DNA from: an uncultured Rickettsiales bacterium
Lineage (GTDB): Bacteria > Pseudomonadota > Alphaproteobacteria > Rs-D84
Direction of reading: 5' to 3'
Length of the DNA stretch: 23,221 nucleotides
Assembly: GCA_900549365.1 (NCBI GenBank)
Contig: UROD01000007.1
Coordinates: 1 to 23,221 of the forward strand
The stretch's first letter is position 1; the number at the start of each line of letters is the position of its first letter. The notes under the pieces were generated by a model that saw only the letters and a program-made list of their open reading frames with translations, had not been told where the DNA came from and made no database searches. Shown here piece by piece: positions 13,415 to 19,948 of this stretch. The translations under genes were made by a program, and so were the position numbers.

Positions 13415-13855
13415 ATGAAAAAACTAATATTAGTCAGTACAGCCGTATCACTAGGCACTGCCCCATCATACGGGGCCCAGAACTGTTGTGCGGGGTGTTC
13501 GCATAACATTAGTCAAACAGAATGTACAAAAAACTGTTGCGACCCATTGAATGGGACACGTGAAACTAATTTGGGCAATGGGGTGATACTTGTAGAAACT
13601 TTCAGGACAGATGTGGAATGTGCTATCACCCCAGATGAACAAAACATGGTCGAATGCCACGTGTCCGAAGATTACATATGTGATGTCAATTATTATGGAA
13701 ATCCAAATTTCTCAGACCCAACTTGCACCCGATGCCCATCGGGAGGACAAACCACCGGCACCGGTGCAACAACCGTCACCCAATGTTATGTAAATAGTGG
13801 TTCTGACCACACGGGGACATTTAGTTATACACAAGCATGCTATTACAGCAACTAA
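13415..13855 (+). CDS. Small Cys-rich secreted protein, lineage-type CTRCPSGG/TQCY module
   Basis: The 146-residue protein has a signal peptide (about 1-21, MKKLILVSTAVSLGTAPSYG) and a mature part with about 13 cysteines, including NCCAGC, KNCC and the module CTRCPSGGQTTGTGATTVTQC followed by TGTFSYTQACYYSN. I recall similar modules repeated in larger surface proteins of uncultured gut alphaproteobacteria; the function is unknown. Multiple disulfides and a periplasmic or extracellular place are expected. AAGGAGGT ends 4 nt before the ATG at 13415, the best Shine-Dalgarno in the window; a GTG at 13394 opens the frame but lacks a site. It is monocistronic, between an attenuator-like leader and a strong terminator. 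Confidence 0.78.
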   Translation: MKKLILVSTAVSLGTAPSYGAQNCCAGCSHNISQTECTKNCCDPLNGTRETNLGNGVILVETFRTDVECAITPDEQNMVECHVSEDYICDVNYYGNPNFSDPTCTRCPSGGQTTGTGATTVTQCYVNSGSDHTGTFSYTQACYYSN

Positions 13856-13858
13856 AAA

Positions 13859-13880
13859 ACGGGGCAAAGCCCCGTCTTTT
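13859..13880. terminator. Bidirectional terminator between the secreted-protein and RND genes
   Basis: The perfect stem ACGGGGC (13859-13865) and GCCCCGT (13869-13875) with loop AAA is followed by CTTTTATTT on plus and by a run of six Ts on minus. It serves two converging genes and overlaps the RND stop codon region. Confidence 0.88.
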
Positions 13881-16800
13881 ATTTGTTGCGTGCCAGACGG
13901 CGACGCGCACGTTCTATCAAGAAGAACAATGCAGGCGTCAGTGTGAATGTGAATATCAAACTGGCCAACATACCACCAATCATAACCGCAGCCATTGCGA
14001 CCTTCATACCGTCGGCCGACCACAACTGGGGCACCATACCGGTGATAACCGCGATTGATGTCATCAACACCATATAACGTTTATCGTTCAGTTCTGTCCA
14101 CAGGGCGGATTTGGCATCTTCGCCATTTTTAACACGCGCGATTGTTGGTTCCAGCACCAGAATATTATTATTCACCACCAGACCGACCAACATAACGAAT
14201 GCCAACATAGCACCAACGTTCATGGACGCACCCGACAAGAACAGCATCACAAACACGCCCGCGAACGATGTCAAAATTGACGTCGCGATTGTGAATGGGT
14301 GCGCCAGCGAGTTCATAATCGCCGCCAGCAACATAAAGGTCAACACGGTTGCCAAGAAAAACGCCTGACCGATTTCGCCGGTTGTTTCGTCCTGAATTTC
14401 GGACATACCACCAAATTCAGCACCGTAACCCATGTCCCAATCAATGTTTTTCAATGCGGACTGAATTTTTGCCTGAACCGGTCCCAGTGTTGATTTACCA
14501 ATATTGATATCAATTTCGGTAATTCTGTTTTTATCCAAACGGCTGATGTTCGGTGTCGCGGTGGTGTTTTCAATTTTACCCAGCGACGACAACGCAACCA
14601 TGCCCTTTTGCGAGTTCACGTACACATTGTCAAACATTTCAGCGGTCTTGAATGGTTTTGCAAATTCCAAAATAATTGGATATTCTTCACCCGCTTCTTT
14701 GTATTTGTAATCGTCGTTACCAAACAATGCCGTACGCAACGTAGAGCCAGCATATGAATTTTTTACCCCCCAGAAATTCATTTTGTTTTCATCAGGAATA
14801 AATTTAATTTCATTGCCTGGGGTCTGCTGGGCGCGAACCGCACTTTGCACCTCTGGTATCTGATTTATCAGTTCGATTGCGCGCGTGGCGTATGCTTCGC
14901 GTTTTGCATCGTCTTCGCCAGTTATGTTCAAAACCATATCAGACGACAAAGATGATGACATAGACGCACCAGCACGAATCTGGATTTCAACATCTGGAAT
15001 TGTTGCCAGACGTGGCAACATACGACGCGACAATTCTTTGTCAGACAATCTGCGGTCATCACGGTCAACCAATTCAACCTTGACCTTGATATTTTGCAGA
15101 CCGCGTTCGCCGATTTTTACAGAAGTTGATTTAACCTCTTTGAAATCACGCAACTGTTCTTCGATTTGCGATGCAATATCACGTGATTTTTCAAATGTTG
15201 CGCCCATTGGTGCGCGCGCCGTGATATTGATTTCATTGTTATCTGTTGATGGTGCAAATTCATTACCAACAAACTTTACCAATGACATAGACGCAATAAA
15301 GATTGCAACCGCCAGACCGACAACACGCCATGGGTGATTGTACTGCACATCAAACCATTTGTGCAAACGCGCAACCGCCGATGATTCTGTTTGGACTGTT
15401 GCCGACTTTTTTACCTTTTTCGGCGCGGTATCAGATGATGTCAGGCGCAAAATTTTTGCAATCATCATTGGTGTCAGCGTGAAACTGAACAGCAATGACA
15501 ACAGTGTCAAATACACAACCGTTAAACCAAACTGAACCATGAATTGGCCAACAATACCGCCCATAAATGCCAACGGCAAGAACACCACGACGTTTGTTCC
15601 GACACCCGCCAGAACAGATACTGCAACCTTTTTCGTACCGTCAATTGCAGCGGTGTCTGGGTCTTTGCCAGCGCGCATTTCTTGCAATGCGGATTCAATC
15701 ATAATAATTGCGTTTGACACCAATGTACCCAGTGCCGACGAATACGCCAACAACGTCATTGCATTGATTGTAAACCCACTGCCGTCCATAAAGAAGAAGC
15801 CCGCAACCAATGACGCAGGAATCACGACACCCGCGATAATTGTTGAACGCCAATTACGTGTAAACGCCAACAAAACCAATACAGTAAATATGATACCCAG
15901 AATAATACCGTTGATAGTACTGTTTGTTTCGTCTGCAACCGCGGTTGAAGAATCTGAAATAATTTCCATTGTGGCGGTTGGGAAACGGGTCTGCATATCG
16001 GCCTGCAATTCTGGCATTTTTTTACGCAATGCCTGTGAAATCTTGATTGCATTACCATCAGATGCCTTGACCACTGATGCAATAACAACTGGTTCGCCAT
16101 TATAACGCGCCCCATTTTCAATATCACGCGCTGCGTCTGTAATTGTTGCAATATCAGACAATTTGAAACGTGCACCTTCGGCCGTGGTCAAATGCAGATT
16201 TGCAATTTCATCAACAGATGCAAATTCACCAATAAAACGAACGTTCAAAGAATTAGCAGATGTTTCAATTTTGCCCCCTGGGACATTCAGGTTACGCGCC
16301 GCCAATGCAGATACAACGTCCATAATCGTCGCACCACGCGCCGCCATCAATTCAGGATTCATTTCAACGCGAATTGCACGTTGTTCACCACCAAATACAG
16401 ACACACTGGCCACGCCTTTGGTTGCTGTAATTTTATTTGCCAATATGTTATCAACATATTCTTGCAAATCACGCGGCGATGCCCCACGCAAAACAATATC
16501 CAACACAGATTCCTGCAATGGATTTAATTTTTCAACAACGGGTTGTTTCAACGCATCTGGGAATTCTGATGACAGTGCGTCGATTTTTGATTTAACCTCG
16601 CTGGATTTATCGTTAACATTTACGCCCAGATTAAATTCGGCCATAACGTAACCGCCGTTTTCATATGCTTGGGACGTCAGTTTTTTCAATCCTGCGACCT
16701 CTGACATAGCGTCTTCGGCCTTTTTAATAACCTGTGATTCAATTTCTGCGGGTGATGCCCCGGGGTACACGAACGATGCCGTCACCATTGGAAAGTCCAA

Positions 16801-16911
16801 CGACGGTGTGCGTTCAATGTTCATCTTTGGAAACGAAACCAAACCCAATACGACCCACATCAAAACAAACATAACTGTTGTGACGGGTCTGCGAACGAAA
16901 AATTTCAACAT
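13879..16911 (-). CDS. RND family efflux transporter permease (HAE1-like), TM4 aspartate missing
   Basis: The 1010-residue protein has the AcrB/HAE1 layout: N-terminal MLKFFVRRPVTTVMFVLMWV, PGASPAEIESQV, porter subdomains, two sets of membrane helices and a large second periplasmic loop. RND pumps export drugs, lipids or metals using proton flux. In TM4, where relatives have VDDAI or VDNAI, this protein has LVSNAIIMIES (Ser399, Asn400), so no aspartate is present. TM10 has LVVNNNILVLE (914-916) in place of the AcrB Lys region, as in DN/NN-type relatives. Energy coupling may therefore be unusual. It ends the marR-tolC-adaptor-RND operon, 10 bp after the adaptor. The substrate is unknown. Confidence 0.95.
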   Translation of the reverse strand: MLKFFVRRPVTTVMFVLMWVVLGLVSFPKMNIERTPSLDFPMVTASFVYPGASPAEIESQVIKKAEDAMSEVAGLKKLTSQAYENGGYVMAEFNLGVNVNDKSSEVKSKIDALSSEFPDALKQPVVEKLNPLQESVLDIVLRGASPRDLQEYVDNILANKITATKGVASVSVFGGEQRAIRVEMNPELMAARGATIMDVVSALAARNLNVPGGKIETSANSLNVRFIGEFASVDEIANLHLTTAEGARFKLSDIATITDAARDIENGARYNGEPVVIASVVKASDGNAIKISQALRKKMPELQADMQTRFPTATMEIISDSSTAVADETNSTINGIILGIIFTVLVLLAFTRNWRSTIIAGVVIPASLVAGFFFMDGSGFTINAMTLLAYSSALGTLVSNAIIMIESALQEMRAGKDPDTAAIDGTKKVAVSVLAGVGTNVVVFLPLAFMGGIVGQFMVQFGLTVVYLTLLSLLFSFTLTPMMIAKILRLTSSDTAPKKVKKSATVQTESSAVARLHKWFDVQYNHPWRVVGLAVAIFIASMSLVKFVGNEFAPSTDNNEINITARAPMGATFEKSRDIASQIEEQLRDFKEVKSTSVKIGERGLQNIKVKVELVDRDDRRLSDKELSRRMLPRLATIPDVEIQIRAGASMSSSLSSDMVLNITGEDDAKREAYATRAIELINQIPEVQSAVRAQQTPGNEIKFIPDENKMNFWGVKNSYAGSTLRTALFGNDDYKYKEAGEEYPIILEFAKPFKTAEMFDNVYVNSQKGMVALSSLGKIENTTATPNISRLDKNRITEIDINIGKSTLGPVQAKIQSALKNIDWDMGYGAEFGGMSEIQDETTGEIGQAFFLATVLTFMLLAAIMNSLAHPFTIATSILTSFAGVFVMLFLSGASMNVGAMLAFVMLVGLVVNNNILVLEPTIARVKNGEDAKSALWTELNDKRYMVLMTSIAVITGMVPQLWSADGMKVAMAAVMIGGMLASLIFTFTLTPALFFLIERARRRLARNK

Positions 16912-16921
16912 TTCTTGCCCC

Positions 16922-17530
16922 TTATCCTTTTATTTGAATTTTTTCACCGTCTGACACGTGTGTCAAAATAACAACATCGCCATCATTCAGCCCAGATGAA
17001 ACCAGCGCATTATCTGCGTCTTGGCGTGCTATGGATACAGTACGCGCATGCGCAACGCCATCATTTGCCACCATAACAACGCCATTATTTACGGCATATA
17101 CCGGCACGAAATGACCCGTTGCACGAAATTCTGCATACTGCAAACCGTCCGCGACACCACGTGTGCGCACAATGTGCATACCAGAATCCAAATCAATATT
17201 AGGCGACACAGAAATAATCACGCCACCTGCAACATGTTGACCTGCACCAAATTTATGTGCACGACCCGACGCAACGTATGCACGATTGTTTTTTACCGCA
17301 ATCGGTTCGCGCAATACACCAGATACGCGTTCAATTGTCGTCACCTGAACTGGTACGCCGTCGGTTTCGGAAACACGCGCCGCATTGTAAACCGAACGCG
17401 CATTTTCAATACCAATCATTGTAAAACGAAATACCACCCATAAAACCAACGCCACACCAAGACAAATTGACATAATCTTGCGCGCGCGGGGCTGCTTCAT
17501 CTTGCCCATTAACTGTTGTAACTTTTCCAT
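16922..17530 (-). CDS. Minimal RND periplasmic adaptor-like protein
   Basis: The 202-residue protein lies between the tolC-like and RND genes, exactly where a membrane fusion adaptor is expected. It has one N-terminal transmembrane helix (about 19-41) and beta-rich periplasmic sequence. The part from about residue 140 (VPVYAVNNGVVMVANDGVAHARTVSI ... GLNDGDVVIL, each short piece seen) matches the end of HlyD/AcrA-type adaptors, whose last domain carries V.V..GL..GD.VI. The usual alpha-hairpin that reaches TolC is absent: typical adaptors have 350-400 residues, and nothing here looks like a long coiled coil. Either the adaptor is greatly reduced or a second adaptor works with it. It starts 2 bp after the tolC-like stop. 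Confidence 0.7.
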   Translation of the reverse strand: MEKLQQLMGKMKQPRARKIMSICLGVALVLWVVFRFTMIGIENARSVYNAARVSETDGVPVQVTTIERVSGVLREPIAVKNNRAYVASGRAHKFGAGQHVAGGVIISVSPNIDLDSGMHIVRTRGVADGLQYAEFRATGHFVPVYAVNNGVVMVANDGVAHARTVSIARQDADNALVSSGLNDGDVVILTHVSDGEKIQIKG

Positions 17531-17532
17531 CT

Positions 17533-18864
17533 TTATTCACCTAACTTTTCAACTGATTCTGCTGACATCAGAATATTGTACTTTGCATTCAGCAGTGCCA
17601 TATCCAACTGGTACAGACCCGCAGATACTTCGGCTAATTCAACCGCAGATGTTTGACCGGCCGCAAAACGGTCGCTGGAAATACCATATGCTTTTGCTGC
17701 TAAATTACGTGCATTTTCCAAGGTTTTCAAATTACCACGCAGATGATTATACTTGTCAATTGCACGAGTATATTCTTCACTGGTCATTTTTTTTGCCTTG
17801 TCTAAATCTTGGTGTGCGGCCTCTGCATTCATGGCCTCGACCGTGGCATTGGCGCGATTAACACCGCCACTGAAAATAGGCACTTGCAAGGCCAAGCCCC
17901 AATATGCCGACTGGCTGTTATTACGATTGAACATATTATCAAAATCTTTGTCCATCGCTAAATAACTATAAGAACCAACCGCAGCCAATGTTGGGTATGC
18001 CCCTGCGCGTTTTGAACGCGCCTGTTTTTCATACATCGCGACCTGATCCGCCATTGCCTGCAATTTAGGCGTCGTCGTAAATTTGCCAGCGTTTATATCC
18101 GCAAATTCCACAGGAAATTCATCTGTCAAATTTATCTCTTCGTCCATATCAATACCCGCCAGAATTTTTAACATTCTGTATGCGGTATCACGATTAAATT
18201 CGGCATCAGACAGATTGATTTCTTTGGTTGCAATATCTGATTCTATTTTAACCAAATTGCTGCGATTTGCGCGGCCCGCGGATGTCAAACTCTGTTTTGC
18301 GCGACGTGCCGAATCCAAATCTTGTTTTGAAATTTTGACGATTTCATCGGTCATTTTTGCAGTCCAGTAAATATCAACTGCACTGTATTTTATTTCACGA
18401 CGGGTTGTTTCACGTCCTGATTCCGCCATTTTTATTGCACTGCGCACACTGTCAACAGCGTTACCTATTTTCCCAAATGTGTAAATCGGCTGTGTAATTG
18501 TTACACCTGCTGTAAAAATATTGTCTGGAATTTCCAGATGATTACCGTCACTGCCCAGATATGAACTGACAATTCCACCAATTGCAGGCGGTAAATCCAC
18601 GCCGTACGATTTTAGTGGCTGTTTAACATTTATCAGATTCATATATGTAAAATTTCCGTCTACTGTGAACCAACGGTTAGAATTGGCCACATCTAATGAC
18701 GCTTGGGCTTTTTTTACATTTGCATCTGCTTTTTTCAGGTCTTGGGATTCGGTCAAAATCTTGTCCACAGCCGCGTCCAACGACAAATCCATTGCATTCG
18801 CATTTGCCGCAACAATTGACGTCACGCCGCAGAAAATCGCCATAACCCGTCCGATTTTACGCAT
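17533..18864 (-). CDS. TolC-family outer membrane efflux protein
   Basis: The 443-residue protein has a signal peptide (about 1-24, cleavage near ANANA) and two OEP repeats. The first begins LSLDAAVDKILTESQDLKKADANVKKAQASLDVANSNR, followed by YMNLINVKQPL; the second includes SAYWGLALQVPIFSGGVNRANATVEAMNAE. Long helices with Ala/Lys heptads form the periplasmic tunnel, and the membrane strand motif GVTITQPIYTFGKIGN is typical. Its ATG overlaps the marR stop by 8 bases. It is the exit duct for the RND pump downstream. Confidence 0.93.
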   Translation of the reverse strand: MRKIGRVMAIFCGVTSIVAANANAMDLSLDAAVDKILTESQDLKKADANVKKAQASLDVANSNRWFTVDGNFTYMNLINVKQPLKSYGVDLPPAIGGIVSSYLGSDGNHLEIPDNIFTAGVTITQPIYTFGKIGNAVDSVRSAIKMAESGRETTRREIKYSAVDIYWTAKMTDEIVKISKQDLDSARRAKQSLTSAGRANRSNLVKIESDIATKEINLSDAEFNRDTAYRMLKILAGIDMDEEINLTDEFPVEFADINAGKFTTTPKLQAMADQVAMYEKQARSKRAGAYPTLAAVGSYSYLAMDKDFDNMFNRNNSQSAYWGLALQVPIFSGGVNRANATVEAMNAEAAHQDLDKAKKMTSEEYTRAIDKYNHLRGNLKTLENARNLAAKAYGISSDRFAAGQTSAVELAEVSAGLYQLDMALLNAKYNILMSAESVEKLGE

Positions 18865-19306
18865 TTTTCAACTCCATCTTTACTAAAATGCTGTTCATTG
18901 TTTTCAATGCACCTGTCAATGAAACCTCGTCTTCTGGGGTGATATTTTCAAACATACGGGTCAATGCATTGCGAAAACCGTCCAATGCCTTTTCCGCCAG
19001 TTTTGCCCCCGTCGCCGTGCATTCATACCACGTATTACGACGATCGTTTTCATCAATAGTGCGCGTAACCATACCATCACGTTCCAGCTTGCGAAATGTC
19101 GCACACAGATTCGGCGTTGGCACCAATTCGCGGCGCGCAATATCTTTCAAGCGTGCACGACCACCCATATGCAGACGCACCAAAACAGTCATTTGGTTCT
19201 TTGGATAAATGCCAGCGTCCAGCGGTTCTTTGCGCAGACGTTCAGCCAATTTGTCCAATGCCAGTATGTTTGATTCCAGCAAGCGAATAAATTCTTTGCG
19301 AGCCAT
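18857..19306 (-). CDS. MarR-family transcriptional regulator
   Basis: The 149-residue protein contains a winged helix-turn-helix (about 40-110): YPKNQMTVLVRLHMGGRARLKDIARR, the recognition region PTPNLCATFRKLERDGMVTR, and the wing DENDRRNTWYECTATG. The DxxDRR wing and following TATG are typical of MarR proteins, which act as dimers on palindromes and usually repress a linked efflux operon until a ligand binds. AAGGGGGC 4 nt upstream supports the ATG at 19306. It is the first gene of the efflux operon, and two AT-rich palindromes lie in its leader (19343-19374), so autoregulation is likely. Confidence 0.92.
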   Translation of the reverse strand: MARKEFIRLLESNILALDKLAERLRKEPLDAGIYPKNQMTVLVRLHMGGRARLKDIARRELVPTPNLCATFRKLERDGMVTRTIDENDRRNTWYECTATGAKLAEKALDGFRNALTRMFENITPEDEVSLTGALKTMNSILVKMELKNA

Positions 19307-19342
19307 TTTTGCCCCCTTTTGGCAGACGGTGTGATTATTTCC

Positions 19343-19374
19343 TTTTAACGATTAAAACACGTTTAATTATTAAA
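19343..19374. promoter_or_regulatory. Candidate MarR operator pair
   Basis: Two perfect inverted repeats, TTTTAA-CGA-TTAAAA (19343-19357) and TTTAAT-T-ATTAAA (19362-19374), are spaced 4 bp apart between the predicted start and the marR ATG. Binding there would block transcription of the whole operon. Confidence 0.5.
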
Positions 19375-19384
19375 AACCTGAATG

Positions 19385-19412
19385 ATTATATTTATAAAAC
19401 AATTAAATGCAA
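19385..19412 (-). promoter_or_regulatory. Promoter of the marR-tolC-RND operon
   Basis: On the minus strand TTGCAT (19412-19407), a 16-bp spacer and TATAAT (19390-19385) predict a start near 19378, immediately before the operator pair. Confidence 0.6.
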
Positions 19413-19475
19413 GCATAAAAATGCAGAAAAATAATTTTTTTGATTATATTTTATACATCGCGCGTATTTTTATTA

Positions 19476-19503
19476 TTGCAAAAATGTAAAAGATATTTAT
19501 AAT
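19476..19503 (+). promoter_or_regulatory. Promoter of tRNA-Gln
   Basis: TTGCAA (19476-19481), a 16-bp spacer and a perfect TATAAT (19498-19503) lie 12 bp before the tRNA. The rest of 19307-19515 is AT-rich and holds only the two divergent promoters and the operator pair. Confidence 0.7.
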
Positions 19504-19515
19504 TACAGACACCTT

Positions 19516-19589
19516 TGGGGTGTCGTCTAATGGTAGGACAAGAGATTTTGGTTCTCTTTATCATGGTTCGAATCCGTGCGCCCCAACCA
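19516..19589 (+). tRNA. tRNA-Gln (anticodon TTG)
   Basis: The 74-nt cloverleaf has acceptor arms TGGGGTG and CGCCCCA (one G-U pair), the D-arm GTCTAATGGTAGGAC, anticodon stem AGAGA/TCTCT around TTTTGGT (anticodon TTG, reads CAA), T-arm with GGTTCGAATCC, discriminator A and an encoded CCA. Its 3' end is duplicated 184 bp downstream. Confidence 0.95.
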
Positions 19590-19595
19590 AAAATC

Positions 19596-19625
19596 AAACC
19601 GGCCTTGTGCCGGTTTTATTTTTGG
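19596..19625 (+). terminator. Terminator of tRNA-Gln
   Basis: AAACCGGC (19596-19603) pairs with GCCGGTTT (19609-19616) around CTTGT, followed by the T-rich TTATTTTT. Confidence 0.85.
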
Positions 19626-19820
19626 TTCGTGACCACGGGACGACACCCGCAACGCAGTTGCCGGTTCGACAACAAGTAGATTTGATAAGCCGTGCGCAAT
19701 CAAATCGTTACGGTTGCCCCGCAGGCGTCGCGCATTTATGCGTGACACCGAGGGAACCCGTGCGCCCCAACCACCCTTCGCGTCTGCGACGCTTCGGGCG
19801 GCAAGCCCAATTTGTTTTTT
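19621..19820. other. Gene-free stretch rich in perfect hairpins, downstream of tRNA-Gln
   Basis: No coding sequence is supported. The stretch holds GCAAC-GCA-GTTGC (19649-19661), GATTTGAT/ATCAAATC (19679-19706), a 9-bp hairpin GTCGCGCAT-TT-ATGCGTGAC (19727-19746), and GCGTC-TGC-GACGC flanked by CCC/GGG (19774-19798). The GC content looks higher than in both flanks. It may be a remnant of a small integrated element or a palindromic repeat family. Confidence 0.45.
19754..19773 (+). repeat. Direct repeat of the tRNA-Gln 3' end (att-like)
   Basis: CCGTGCGCCCCAACCA (19758-19773) is identical to the last 16 nt of the tRNA (19574-19589). Including the four preceding bases, 19 of 20 match (19570-19589 against 19754-19773). 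Duplicated tRNA 3' ends are the usual mark left by tRNA-targeting integrases. No integrase gene is visible in the window. Confidence 0.6.
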
Positions 19821-19829
19821 GTGGATAAA

Positions 19830-19858
19830 TTGTTTTTATAATCCGTATGTGATATAAT
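19830..19858 (+). promoter_or_regulatory. Promoter of the 669-residue orphan gene
   Basis: TTGTTT (19830-19835), a 17-bp spacer and a perfect TATAAT (19853-19858) predict a start near 19865 and a leader of about 84 nt. Confidence 0.6.
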
Positions 19859-19895
19859 TATTCGCGTAATATTATCTGGAAAATCTGAACAAAAA

Positions 19896-19912
19896 ACACG
19901 CAATGTGCGTGT
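19896..19912 (+). promoter_or_regulatory. Hairpin in the leader of the orphan gene
   Basis: ACACGCA-ATG-TGCGTGT is a perfect 7-bp stem with a 3-nt loop, 36 bp before the ATG and without a T-run, so it is not a terminator. A role in mRNA stability or translation is possible. Confidence 0.35.
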
Positions 19913-19948
19913 CGTCAACAAAACAATAAACAACAAAGTTATAAACGT

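Noticed and set aside
13210..13509. 99-residue minus-strand ORF across the leader RNA
   Set aside because: It is antisense to the structured leader and the start of the secreted protein, with no promoter or ribosome site.
19520..19828. 102-residue plus-strand ORF
   Set aside because: It begins inside tRNA-Gln, runs through the terminator and hairpins, and has no ribosome site or protein-like composition.
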